NCBI RefSeq assembly: GCF_035920345.1
Contig: NZ_CP109149.1
Location: forward strand, 8,060,001 to 8,124,000
Direction of reading: 5' to 3'
DNA: 64,000 nucleotides
Origin: Nocardia vinacea
GTDB taxonomy: Bacteria > Actinomycetota > Actinomycetes > Mycobacteriales > Mycobacteriaceae
The position numbers and the translations under genes are program-made. Positions 8,138 to 16,027 of the stretch are shown in pieces. The notes under the pieces were generated by a model that had not been told where the DNA came from, made no database searches, and saw only the letters and a program-made list of their open reading frames with translations. Each line of letters opens with the position of its first letter. The first letter of the stretch is position 1.

Positions 8138-9415
8138 ATGACTGCGCCGCTCGACCCGTCGATCGTGGATCTGCTGCGCGGCAGTGCCCTTGCGCCGCTG
8201 ATCGATCGACCGGTCAACGACATCCTGAAGGATATGGGTCTCGGGCCGCTGCCCGAAATCTCCGGGCTGCCACCGCTGCCCGAACTGCCGCCGCTGCCGG
8301 TCATCGATCTGGCCGCACTGGCCAGGCCGCTCACCGATATGGCGAGCGGGTTCGGCACCGGAAATCTCGGCGCGCCCGCAGGCGGCGGACCCGACCCGAC
8401 CAAGGTGCTCTCCGATACCGCGCAGGCCGCGCAGACCGCGATCCAACTCGGCACCCAGGCGCTGCAGACCGTGATGTCACTGTGGCAGGGCTTGGCCGCG
8501 ATGCAGGCCGCGAACAAGTCCGGACAGGCCGCGGAGAACGGCGCGGAACTCGCCACGCAGAGCGCGCAGGAGAAGGCGTCGCTCGCCGGTGGCGCGGCCT
8601 CGGTGGCGACCGGCGGCGCGCTGATGGCGTCGGTCATCGCCAAGTACATGGGCACGGTGGCCGCGGCGACGCCGTGGCTGGCAACCGGTGGCGGACAGGC
8701 GTTTATCGCGGCGGCGACGGTGGAGGCGATCACCGAGGGCATCGCGGTGGTGACCAAGACTCGGGTCGAAATGACCGCGCATTCGGCGAATATGACCGCC
8801 GTGGGCAAGAAGGTCAAGGTCACCGATGCCCCCAAGGGCGTCGATTCGATGCAGCAGGTGATGCAGCTGCTCACCCCGCTGATGACCATGGCGCAGACCG
8901 GCGCGCAAACGCTCACCCAGGTGGCGACGCAGAACGCGACGCAGGCTCAGAAACTGCAGGCCGACGCCATCGCGAGGGAACAGCGCGAGGCTACGGAGAA
9001 GGACGAGACCGAGCGCGGCGCGTCGGATGGTGGAGCAGGCGGTGCCGGTGTGGGCGGTATCGGCGCGGCCGCGATATCGACACCACTGAGCCCGTGGAGC
9101 GGACCGCGCACTGCCGGACTCAGTGGTATGCCCGGCTTCAATGCCACCGGAACCGGTTCCGCGGCAGTGGAACCCGCTGCCGCGGTGCGTGGCACCACCG
9201 GTGCGCCGGGCAGCCCGGGCATGATGCCCTACGGCGCGACGGGCGCGGCAGGTGCGCGCGGGGCGGGGGACGCGGGCGGCGATATGCCCGGTTTCCTGGT
9301 CAATGCCGAGCACGGCGAAGAGGTCGTCGGACCGATCGAGGGGGTCTCGCTGCCGGTGGTCGGCGCGGCCGAACAGATCTCGGAGCCACCACCCGATAAG
9401 GAACTCACCCTCTAA
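8138..9415 (+). CDS. EspA-like ESX secretion-associated protein
   Basis: A 425-residue protein. A Pro/Leu-rich start (LPPLPELPPLPVIDL, about 47-61) leads into a long Ala-rich helical region (90-290) with a hydrophobic stretch around 145-195, then a Gly/Ala/Pro-rich low-complexity part (295-395) and an acidic end. Its place directly behind an EspC-like gene and its size fit the EspA/EspE class of ESX substrates. Sequence identity to EspA is not evident by eye, so the family name is an inference from architecture and pairing. Confidence 0.6.
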   Translation: MTAPLDPSIVDLLRGSALAPLIDRPVNDILKDMGLGPLPEISGLPPLPELPPLPVIDLAALARPLTDMASGFGTGNLGAPAGGGPDPTKVLSDTAQAAQTAIQLGTQALQTVMSLWQGLAAMQAANKSGQAAENGAELATQSAQEKASLAGGAASVATGGALMASVIAKYMGTVAAATPWLATGGGQAFIAAATVEAITEGIAVVTKTRVEMTAHSANMTAVGKKVKVTDAPKGVDSMQQVMQLLTPLMTMAQTGAQTLTQVATQNATQAQKLQADAIAREQREATEKDETERGASDGGAGGAGVGGIGAAAISTPLSPWSGPRTAGLSGMPGFNATGTGSAAVEPAAAVRGTTGAPGSPGMMPYGATGAAGARGAGDAGGDMPGFLVNAEHGEEVVGPIEGVSLPVVGAAEQISEPPPDKELTL

Positions 9416-9440
9416 GGGTTCGTTGATTCAGGAGGTTGCG

Positions 9441-9773
9441 ATGGCAAGCGGCGGTGCGGATTTCGATGGAGTGATGTTCGATCCGGCGGCGGCCCGGGAC
9501 GCGGCCACCCGGCTCGACGGACTCGCGGCACGACTGGAAGCGGAACTGCGCGAGGGCTCACCCGCGTTGACGGTGCCGCCGGCTGGTGTCGACGAGGTTT
9601 CGGGGCGCGCGGCGCAGACGATGAACGATGTCGCGGCCTCCTACGGTCAGAGCGCGACCGCCGGAATCGTGGAATTGCGCAAGCTGGCGGCGACCCTGCG
9701 CGCACAGGCAGCACAGTTCGGTCGCGCCGAGAACGACAGTGTCGCCGATTTCGGCGTCCCTGGCGCGGCCTGA
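9441..9773 (+). CDS. PE family protein
   Basis: A 110-residue two-helix protein of the PE kind: MFDPAAARDAATRLDGLAARLEAEL gives the first helix, the second carries ASYGQ and LRKLAATLRAQAAQF. It has no long C-terminal extension. The ATG has an excellent ribosome site (CAGGAGGT at 9429-9436). It sits 29 bases before the PPE gene, the usual arrangement for PE/PPE partners that form a heterodimer and are secreted by ESX systems. The end FGRAE is only a weak match to the YxxxD/E signal. Confidence 0.8.
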   Translation: MASGGADFDGVMFDPAAARDAATRLDGLAARLEAELREGSPALTVPPAGVDEVSGRAAQTMNDVAASYGQSATAGIVELRKLAATLRAQAAQFGRAENDSVADFGVPGAA

Positions 9774-9802
9774 CACCACAGCGAATACGACACGGAGCCA
9801 CC

Positions 9803-10783
9803 ATGATCGAACCACCGCAGCCCGGTTTCACCGGTGTGGTCTGGGGCGCGCGCGAGCCGGATCGGCTGGCGCGCGAACTGTCCACCGGTCCCGGCGCGGT
9901 ACCGATGGCCGAGGCCGGTGCCGCGTGGACCCGGCTGGCCGCCGGATTCGATACGGCGGTCGTCGAATACGAACTGATCGTCGCGTCCATGCGCGGTGCG
10001 TGGCAATCCACCACGAGCGGCCCGGTGCTGGACCGGATTGCGCGGTTGCGCGATTGGCTCGCCGATGCCGCGACGTCCGCAGGCAATAATGCGGTGCGTG
10101 CCGAAACTCACGCCGCCGCTTATGAATTGGCACGACTGACCATGCCGCATACCGCCGAGATCCAGGCCATCCAGGCGGTGCAGCGGATGCTCGAATCGAT
10201 CGGCGGGGCGCTCGGCGCACCGATCAAGGCGGTGGCCGCCCAGGCCGACACCGACGCCGATATGGCGAAGGCAGCGGCCGCGCGGGTGATGCAGACCTAT
10301 GAGGCGGCGACCGAACCGCTTGCGACACCGTGGATTCAGCAGGAGCCGCCCGTGATCGCCTCACCCGCGGCGTTGGCGGCCGAGGAGGCGAGCGCGCCGG
10401 TGGCGGCCGCGACATCGGCCATGCCCGGGCTGCCCGCGATTACACCGGGCATGTTCATGCCGGGCGGAATCGGCACGATCTCAACGCCCGCGAAGCTGCA
10501 GCCGTATCGGGCACCGGTCTTCACCGAAGCACCCGCGCCGGTGGAAGTGACTACGCCACAACCGGTTCCAACCTCCGCGGCGAGTTCCAGTGCGCTGCCG
10601 ATGGCTCCCGGCGCGATGGCGGCAGGCACCGGTGCGGAGGAAGAAGAGTACGCCCCGCGCGCGGCGGCGGTGACCGGCGACGCCATCGGTGCCGATCTCG
10701 GTATCGCCGCCGCCCCGGCGGTACTCGGCGCTCCGGAAGCACCTGCGGCCACCGGTCAGACGGCATCGGGAGGTGCCGAATGA
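9803..10783 (+). CDS. PPE family protein
   Basis: A 326-residue protein whose first ~180 residues match the PPE fold: EPPQPGFTGVVWGAREP at the start in place of the canonical PPE triplet, then helices with AWTRLAAGF and MRGAWQS, the Trp corresponding to the WxG-like turn. The C-terminal half is Ala/Pro-rich and disordered. It is expected to pair with the PE protein just upstream and to be recognised by the EspG encoded next, whose ATG overlaps its stop by four bases (ATGA). Confidence 0.8.
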   Translation: MIEPPQPGFTGVVWGAREPDRLARELSTGPGAVPMAEAGAAWTRLAAGFDTAVVEYELIVASMRGAWQSTTSGPVLDRIARLRDWLADAATSAGNNAVRAETHAAAYELARLTMPHTAEIQAIQAVQRMLESIGGALGAPIKAVAAQADTDADMAKAAAARVMQTYEAATEPLATPWIQQEPPVIASPAALAAEEASAPVAAATSAMPGLPAITPGMFMPGGIGTISTPAKLQPYRAPVFTEAPAPVEVTTPQPVPTSAASSSALPMAPGAMAAGTGAEEEEYAPRAAAVTGDAIGADLGIAAAPAVLGAPEAPAATGQTASGGAE

Positions 10784-11622
10784 CGACCATGACCAATGAC
10801 GGCCTGCTTGCGGTGGCCGAGCGACTCGGTGTCCAGACCTTGCCGCTGGTGCTTTCCGTTGGACCGCGACAGGATTCGTTCGATGCGTGGGCCGAGGCGC
10901 AGCAGCGCGCGGTGATCGAACTGGTCGGCGCGGGCGTGCTCGACGCCGAGGGCGATGTCGACTCCGAACTGGCCGATGCCATGTTCACGCTGGCCCAACC
11001 CGATCGCGAGTTGGTTGCCCGCATCTATGCGACCGGGCCCGACGGAACGCCGGCCGTGACCCGGATCTGCCTGGCCCGCCGCGGCGAACAGCATGTCATC
11101 GCGGTGCGCGCCGGCGACACCTTCGACGTGCGGACCGTCTGGGCGGACGGGTCTGGCGAGGCGCTGGTGCGCCCGCTGCTCGAAGCGCTCGGAGCCGGAA
11201 CACCGGCGGAGGTGGTCAATTTCAGCGCGCTGTCGAGTGAATTGAGCGAGCGACTCACCGCTAGCGACTGCTTGCAGGTCGCTCGAAACAACCCTGCGGC
11301 ACGGACCGCCGCGGATTACGCGGACGCCGTTTACGCACTGGGCGTCGCTGATCGTGACGCCACTGCTTACGGGCTGGCGTTCGCCTCCTGCCATGCCTTC
11401 GCCGAGATCGTGGCCTACGCCCATCTCGACGGTATGACCACCCGGCCGCCCGGTGCGGTCGCGGTCTATGACACCGGACGCGGTCGCATTGTGGCCGCGC
11501 CCGGGATTGCTGCGGATCAGCAGGTCTGGTCCACGGTGACACCGGGCACCGATCACCGTATCGCGCAGGCGATTTCGGCCTTGATCGAATCACTGCCCGG
11601 GGGAAGGTGGCTTCCGCAGTAG
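10780..11622 (+). CDS. espG: EspG family chaperone carrying an in-frame repeat insertion
   Basis: A 280-residue EspG-type protein (PLVLSVGPRQDSFDAW near the start, GDTFDVRTVWADG in the middle, RIAQAISALIESLPGGRW at the end). Translation is coupled to the PPE gene by an ATGA overlap, with GGGAGGTG upstream, so it is the likely chaperone of that PE/PPE pair. Oddly, at 11259-11288 the gene contains a copy of the dispersed repeat also found at 14321-14421 and 29488-29557; it is translated in frame as ASDCLQVAR (about residue 162), between two predicted helices. The insertion leaves the frame intact, so the protein is probably functional. Confidence 0.8.
   Translation: MTTMTNDGLLAVAERLGVQTLPLVLSVGPRQDSFDAWAEAQQRAVIELVGAGVLDAEGDVDSELADAMFTLAQPDRELVARIYATGPDGTPAVTRICLARRGEQHVIAVRAGDTFDVRTVWADGSGEALVRPLLEALGAGTPAEVVNFSALSSELSERLTASDCLQVARNNPAARTAADYADAVYALGVADRDATAYGLAFASCHAFAEIVAYAHLDGMTTRPPGAVAVYDTGRGRIVAAPGIAADQQVWSTVTPGTDHRIAQAISALIESLPGGRWLPQ
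11259..11288 (+). repeat. Dispersed hairpin repeat inside espG
   Basis: Core CTAGCGACTGCTTGCAGGTC, followed by GCTCGAAA. GCGAC and GTCGC pair around a short bulged TG/CA stem, so each copy can fold as a small hairpin. The same core occurs at 29488-29557 and, inverted, at 14321-14421, with a slightly altered copy at 12367-12398. This is the only copy inside a coding region. Confidence 0.85.
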
Positions 11623-11719
11623 ACCCTGAGGGCGCGCAGTAAGTAGCCGCCGACCTTCCGGCGATGTCACCCGACATCGTTTCCGGGCATTGGAATCACT
11701 ACACGAGAGGGTGTCCACG

Positions 11720-12022
11720 ATGAGTGGTGAAGGTGTACACGTAGACGAGGCGACCGCGAAGAAGGCCGAGGAGTTCATGGCCGCCGCGGTCGACAACATG
11801 CAGCGCACGCTGAAGAAGATCGATGACGAGGTCGCCGCGGCGACCCACTGGGAAGGCGATGCGAAGGCGGCGTTCGTCGCGGCCTCGACCAACTGGGCCC
11901 AGCACTCCCAGGAACTGCACAAGAAGCTCAACGCCATTACCGAGCAGGTTGGTCACGGTACCCGGCAGTACATCCAGATGGAGCACGAAAACCGCGAAGG
12001 TTTCGAGCACATCAGCCTGTAA
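11720..12022 (+). CDS. WXG100 family protein (EsxB-like)
   Basis: A 100-residue helix-turn-helix hairpin protein with the WEG form of the WxG motif (HWEGDAKAAF, near residue 43) and, after the second helix, YIQME, which fits the YxxxD/E secretion signal. That signal makes it the CFP-10 (EsxB)-like partner of the pair. ATG 11720 follows GAGAGGGTG. It is followed 48 bases later by a second WXG100 gene; the two products should form a secreted heterodimer. It starts 97 bases after the espG stop. Confidence 0.9.
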   Translation: MSGEGVHVDEATAKKAEEFMAAAVDNMQRTLKKIDDEVAAATHWEGDAKAAFVAASTNWAQHSQELHKKLNAITEQVGHGTRQYIQMEHENREGFEHISL

Positions 12023-12070
12023 TCGCCTGGGCCGACACACTATTCAGTCTTCGATTCGGAGGTAATCACC

Positions 12071-12361
12071 ATGACTATGGCATACGCCAAGGGCCCGATG
12101 GTGGCTCTGTACAACGATCTGGTCACCCTGCACGGCGACCTGATCAAATACGGCAGCGACATGGAGGACGCGGGCGGCGTGCTCGAGGTGGCATGGGAGG
12201 GCAACGTGGCCCACGCCAGCTTCAAGCAGGTCTACGACGCCTGGCACTCCGAGTACGGTGACACGCTCACCTCGCTCAACAATGTCGCCGCGGCGGTGGA
12301 GAACTCACTGCACCGCGCGCTCGGCACCGACGGCAAGATCGGTGACGGCTTCGGGGCCTGA
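12071..12361 (+). CDS. WXG100 family protein (EsxA-like)
   Basis: A 96-residue WXG100 protein with AWEGNVA at the turn (about residue 41) and no YxxxD/E tail, fitting the ESAT-6 (EsxA)-like partner of the preceding protein. The ribosome site GGAGGT lies 7 bases before the ATG; a second ATG two codons later is also possible. It closes the plus-strand accessory block and is followed by a repeat copy and a strong terminator. Confidence 0.9.
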   Translation: MTMAYAKGPMVALYNDLVTLHGDLIKYGSDMEDAGGVLEVAWEGNVAHASFKQVYDAWHSEYGDTLTSLNNVAAAVENSLHRALGTDGKIGDGFGA

Positions 12362-12366
12362 AACAC

Positions 12367-12398
12367 CGTAGCGATCGCTTGCGGGTCGCTCGAAAAGG
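12367..12398 (+). repeat. Dispersed repeat, variant copy
   Basis: Matches the repeat unit of 14354-14421 in inverted orientation, with ATCG in place of ACTG in the 5' arm. It lies six bases after the stop of the EsxA-like gene, immediately before the terminator hairpin at 12410. Confidence 0.75.
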
Positions 12399-12409
12399 TC
12401 AGCTATTAC

Positions 12410-12447
12410 ACGGCCGGTCCGGAGCGTCACGCTTGCGGACCGGCCGT
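12410..12447. terminator. Bidirectional terminator hairpin
   Basis: A perfect 11-base stem, ACGGCCGGTCC at 12410-12420 with GGACCGGCCGT at 12437-12447, and a 16-base loop, placed between the convergent EsxA-like and eccE genes. It has no long T-run, as is usual for GC-rich actinobacteria. Confidence 0.8.
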
Positions 12448-12457
12448 ATTCGTTCGA

Positions 12458-14251
12458 TTACCTTGCCGCGGCGAGGGATTCGCCGATGTACCACATCTCC
12501 TCCGGGGTGGTGACCATATTGACCGTCGCGCTGGTGGTCGAGGTACGCACCGTGATCAGGTTGGGAGCCGAAATATCCTGCACCAGAACGATATCGGCAT
12601 CGAACTGCGCATCGGGCTGCTCGGGCGTGCGGATGTGCACGATGGTCGCGCCACCGGTCAGCGCGGTTGGGGCGATACCGTCGAAGACCACGACGGTCGC
12701 GGTGGGAATGGGCCCGCCGGGCTGCGGTGGGGCGAGGTGATGCCCCGCACCGGCGAAACGCGGTGCCAGCGAGAGCGAATGCGGCGCATCGACATTCGCG
12801 ACCATGGACTGCCAGGCCTCGGGCCGGTCGGTGTGCACGATGGTGTGCGCGCCGAGGGCGATGGCCCGCAGGATCACCTGCTGCGCCAGATCCAATCGGC
12901 CGATCACCTCGAGATGTCTGGTGCCGTCACCGATCAACGGCACCGCGATGCCCTGGCCGGCATTGTCGGCGCCGATCAGCTGACCGCAACCGGCGGTCGG
13001 CACGACGATGCCGTCGAGCGCGGCGAGCGGACCGCGGTAGTCACCGGCGTTGTCGCCGTCGCGACGAGCAGTGCGGGCGGGCAGGCAATCCAGCAGTGCG
13101 CGGAATTGCTCACCCGGCAGGGTGCGCAGGCCGGGCACCGGCGGCTCGACCGGTTCGGCCGCGGTATCGAAGCGGACCAGCGCGCCCAGCGTGATCGGCG
13201 GGGAACCGGTTTCGCGTCCATCGCCGGGCCGCTGCGCACCGGGTCGCAGTCGCACGGTGACCGTCGTGGCCAGGCTCGGGGTGGCCCAGATATCGGCGAA
13301 GCCGCGCGACCCGATCAACTCCGGGCCGATCTCGTAACTGGTGAGGTACAGGCCCTGGTGCACCAGCGATTTCGGGGTTTCGACGAATCCGTCCAGTGCG
13401 ATACCGCGGCTGAGTTGGCGCGCCGCGCTGTTCATCTCGCCCGCGGTGAGCACCGATGCCGAGATGTCACGGCCGGCGAGTCGATTGGCCACCCGGCGGG
13501 TCGCGATGATCGCGGTTCGCAGCGCACCCGCACCGCCTCCGCCACGGTTGTCCACGGCCTCGGCGTTGGCGAGCGGATCCAGCCGCAGCACCAGCCAGAC
13601 CGTGCGATGCGCGATGGCGGGCAGTGGGCCGAGGATGCGGTCGTAGAGCTGGGCCACCGATCCGCCGCCCGCGGTCCGGGCGCCGGTGCTGATCACATCG
13701 ATCGAGGCCAGGTTGATATCGAATTGACTGAGGCAGCGACCGATTTCGGTGAGCGGAAGAACCTGGTCGGTGGACAGCGAACCGCGCCGCAACTGCGTCA
13801 GCGCATCCGGCGGCGGATCGATGCGCAGCATGGTGAGCAGCAGATTGCCGTCCCAGCGCACGCCGTAACTGCCGCCCTCGGGCAGCGGCACATCGAAGGC
13901 GGCCTGGCCGGCATCGGCGGGGCCGGGCCGGGTCCGCCGCCAGCGAAAGGCGATCGCGCGCGCGAGAATGCCGACGATATTGCGTGGTTCGCGCCGACGC
14001 ACCGGCACCGCGCCGACAATGAGAACGACCGCGGCGACCGCGATGACGGCGACCGTCGGCGCCTGCAGCGCCGTTGCGATCCAAGCCGCGACCGCGGCAA
14101 TCAGCGCGAGCGGAATCACGAGTCGCAAAGGCATTTGACGCAGCAGCCAGAATTCCGGATCGCGTAACGTTGTATGCGTCGCGTTCACGGACTTTTCGTT
14201 TCCGGTTAATTCACGCGCGTTCGCTCCGGAGTCGGTATCGCGTTTGTTCAC
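12458..14251 (-). CDS. eccE: EccE, type VII secretion membrane component (locus 1)
   Basis: A 597-residue protein with two adjacent N-terminal membrane segments (RLVIPLALIAAVAAWIATAL and TVAVIAVAAVVLIVGAV, about residues 45-82) and a long cytosolic/periplasmic part with the EccE landmarks GVRWDGNLLLTMLRI, AHRTVWLVLRLDP, RLAGRDI and TVTVRLRPG. EccE is a peripheral subunit of the ESX membrane complex. GTG 14251 is preferred because GGGGACGGGG lies just upstream; a start at 14308 or a later GTG near 14188 is possible. The 593-residue-class paralogue is at 53558-55207. As there, it is divergent from eccB. Confidence 0.85.
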   Translation of the reverse strand: MNKRDTDSGANARELTGNEKSVNATHTTLRDPEFWLLRQMPLRLVIPLALIAAVAAWIATALQAPTVAVIAVAAVVLIVGAVPVRRREPRNIVGILARAIAFRWRRTRPGPADAGQAAFDVPLPEGGSYGVRWDGNLLLTMLRIDPPPDALTQLRRGSLSTDQVLPLTEIGRCLSQFDINLASIDVISTGARTAGGGSVAQLYDRILGPLPAIAHRTVWLVLRLDPLANAEAVDNRGGGGAGALRTAIIATRRVANRLAGRDISASVLTAGEMNSAARQLSRGIALDGFVETPKSLVHQGLYLTSYEIGPELIGSRGFADIWATPSLATTVTVRLRPGAQRPGDGRETGSPPITLGALVRFDTAAEPVEPPVPGLRTLPGEQFRALLDCLPARTARRDGDNAGDYRGPLAALDGIVVPTAGCGQLIGADNAGQGIAVPLIGDGTRHLEVIGRLDLAQQVILRAIALGAHTIVHTDRPEAWQSMVANVDAPHSLSLAPRFAGAGHHLAPPQPGGPIPTATVVVFDGIAPTALTGGATIVHIRTPEQPDAQFDADIVLVQDISAPNLITVRTSTTSATVNMVTTPEEMWYIGESLAAAR

Positions 14252-14320
14252 AGCCCCGTCCCCGATAATCAGACCAGTATTGCGATAACAGTACCGCGCC
14301 ACCCCCATGTTCGCGGCTGA

Positions 14321-14421
14321 CCTTTTCGAGCGACCTGCAAGCAGTCGCTACGGCCCTTTTCGAGCGACCCGCAAGCAGTCGCTACGGCCCTTTTCGAGCG
14401 ACCCGCAAGCAGTCGCTACGG
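14321..14421 (-). repeat. Three tandem copies of the dispersed repeat between eccE and eccB
   Basis: Three units of 33, 34 and 34 bases (14321-14353, 14354-14387, 14388-14421), each containing TTTTCGAGCGACC or TTTTCGAGCGACCC followed by GCAAGCAGTCGCTACGG. Units 2 and 3 are identical; unit 1 has one base fewer and one change. They fill most of the divergent promoter region of eccE and eccB. No spacers separate the units, so this is not a CRISPR array. Confidence 0.95.
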
Positions 14422-14516
14422 CGAGAATAGTTTGCCCAATTGTCGCTGGATTGACACCGCGGCACCGAACGATACTGTAATTACGCTGTTCCTTCCCGTA
14501 GTTCGATGGAGACCAT

Positions 14517-16022
14517 GTGCCGGCTCAGCTGACCACCAAGGCCCAGGTCAACGGCTACCGTTTTCTGCTGCGCCGACTCGATCACGCACTGGTTCGACGC
14601 GATGTGCGGATGCTGCACGACCCCATGCGATCTCAGCTGCGTTCGATGCTCGTCGGCGCCACCCTCGGCGTGCTCATGGTGGCCGGCGCGGCCATCCTGG
14701 CCTTCCTGCGGCCCCAGGGCTCGATCGGCGACGCGAACATCGTGATCGGCAAGGACAGCGGCGCGCTGTATGTGGTCGTGGCCGAATCCGAGGACAAGAA
14801 GGACGACAAACGCCTGCACCCGGTGCTCAACCTGGCCTCGGCCCGGCTGATCAGCGGCAGCAACGAATCGCCCAAATCGGTGAAGGATTCGAAGCTTTCG
14901 TCGATGCCGCGCGGTCCGATGCTCGGCATCCCGGGTGCGCCCGCGGCACTGCCCGGTTCAATGCAGGGTGGTCGCTCGGACTGGTCGCTGTGCGAAACGG
15001 TGCAGCTCTCGATCACCGGCAGTGCGGCCGCGGCGACCGGCGTGGAAACCGCGGTTTTCGCGGGCAAACCCCAACTGGACGAACGCATTCGGACCCTGGA
15101 GCCATCGGATGCGCTGCTGGTGCGGCGGGCCGATAAGACCTACCTGATCTACGACGGCAAGCGCGCGGAAGTCGATCCTGGCAACTCGGTGCTGGCCCGT
15201 GCGCTGAACCTGACCGGGCACAAGCCGCGGCCGGTCGGCACCGGCCTGCTGGATGCCGCCATCGCGGTGCCGCCGCTGGCCGTGCCGGATATACCGAAGG
15301 CCGGACAGTCCGGTCCGGCAAAGCTTTCCGATGTGCCGATCGGCGGGGTCATCGCGGTCGGCGGCACCGGCCGCACCGATCAGTCCCAGCTGTACGTGGT
15401 GCTCGCCGACGGTGTGCAGCCGATCTCCGATTTCACGGCGCAGGTCATCCGCACCGCGAATTCCCAGGGCATGCGCGAGATCAAGGCCGAACCGCCGGAC
15501 GTGCTCACCAATATGCCGGTGCTACACCAGCTTTCCCTCGACCACTTCCCGGCGACCACCCCGAAGATCGTCTCCGCCGAGGATGCCCCCGTCACCTGCC
15601 TGAGCTGGGCAAAGGGTGGTGAACCCGCCAACGACGCGACCGAAAGCCCCACCGACCGAGCCGCTATCACCCTGCTCGCGGGCAACCGTCTACCGCTGCC
15701 GGGTTCGGCTGAACCGGTGAGTTTGGCCACCTCCGACGGCACCGGCGATCGGGTCGATTCCGCCTACATCCCACCGGCTTCGGGGGAGTTCGTGCAGGTA
15801 ACCGGAACGGAGCCGGGCAGTTTGCGGCGCGGTGGCCTGTTCTATGTGGCGGATAACGGAATCCGCTACGGCATCCCGGATATCGCCACCGCCCAGGTGC
15901 TCGGACTCGGCGCCGAACCGCGCCTTGCCCCCTGGTCGATCATCGGTCAACTGGTGCCGGGACCGACGCTGTCCAAGAACGATGCGCTGGTCAAGCACGA
16001 TATCTTGCCCGTCGGAAACTGA
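14517..16022 (+). CDS. eccB: EccB, type VII secretion membrane component (locus 1)
   Basis: A 501-residue EccB: cytosolic N-terminus (VNGYRFLLRRLDHALVRRDV, then MLHDPMRSQ), one membrane helix at about residues 42-65, and a large extracytoplasmic part with repeated beta modules. The two Cys residues that form the structural disulphide in the family are seen in SLCETV and VTCLSW. EccB anchors the ESX complex in the periplasm and contacts the mycosin. Start is the GTG at 14517. It ends five bases before the convergent eccA stop. The paralogue at 55320-56807 shares the N-terminal signature. Confidence 0.95.
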   Translation: MPAQLTTKAQVNGYRFLLRRLDHALVRRDVRMLHDPMRSQLRSMLVGATLGVLMVAGAAILAFLRPQGSIGDANIVIGKDSGALYVVVAESEDKKDDKRLHPVLNLASARLISGSNESPKSVKDSKLSSMPRGPMLGIPGAPAALPGSMQGGRSDWSLCETVQLSITGSAAAATGVETAVFAGKPQLDERIRTLEPSDALLVRRADKTYLIYDGKRAEVDPGNSVLARALNLTGHKPRPVGTGLLDAAIAVPPLAVPDIPKAGQSGPAKLSDVPIGGVIAVGGTGRTDQSQLYVVLADGVQPISDFTAQVIRTANSQGMREIKAEPPDVLTNMPVLHQLSLDHFPATTPKIVSAEDAPVTCLSWAKGGEPANDATESPTDRAAITLLAGNRLPLPGSAEPVSLATSDGTGDRVDSAYIPPASGEFVQVTGTEPGSLRRGGLFYVADNGIRYGIPDIATAQVLGLGAEPRLAPWSIIGQLVPGPTLSKNDALVKHDILPVGN

Positions 16023-16027
16023 GACTT

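Noticed and set aside
12635..14167. A 510-codon open frame on the plus strand
   Set aside because: It lies wholly opposite eccE, is Arg/Gly/Asp-rich without any family pattern, and arises from the high GC content of the real gene.
14321..14421. A short CRISPR array
   Set aside because: The three units touch each other with no unique spacers, and copies of the same unit occur singly elsewhere.
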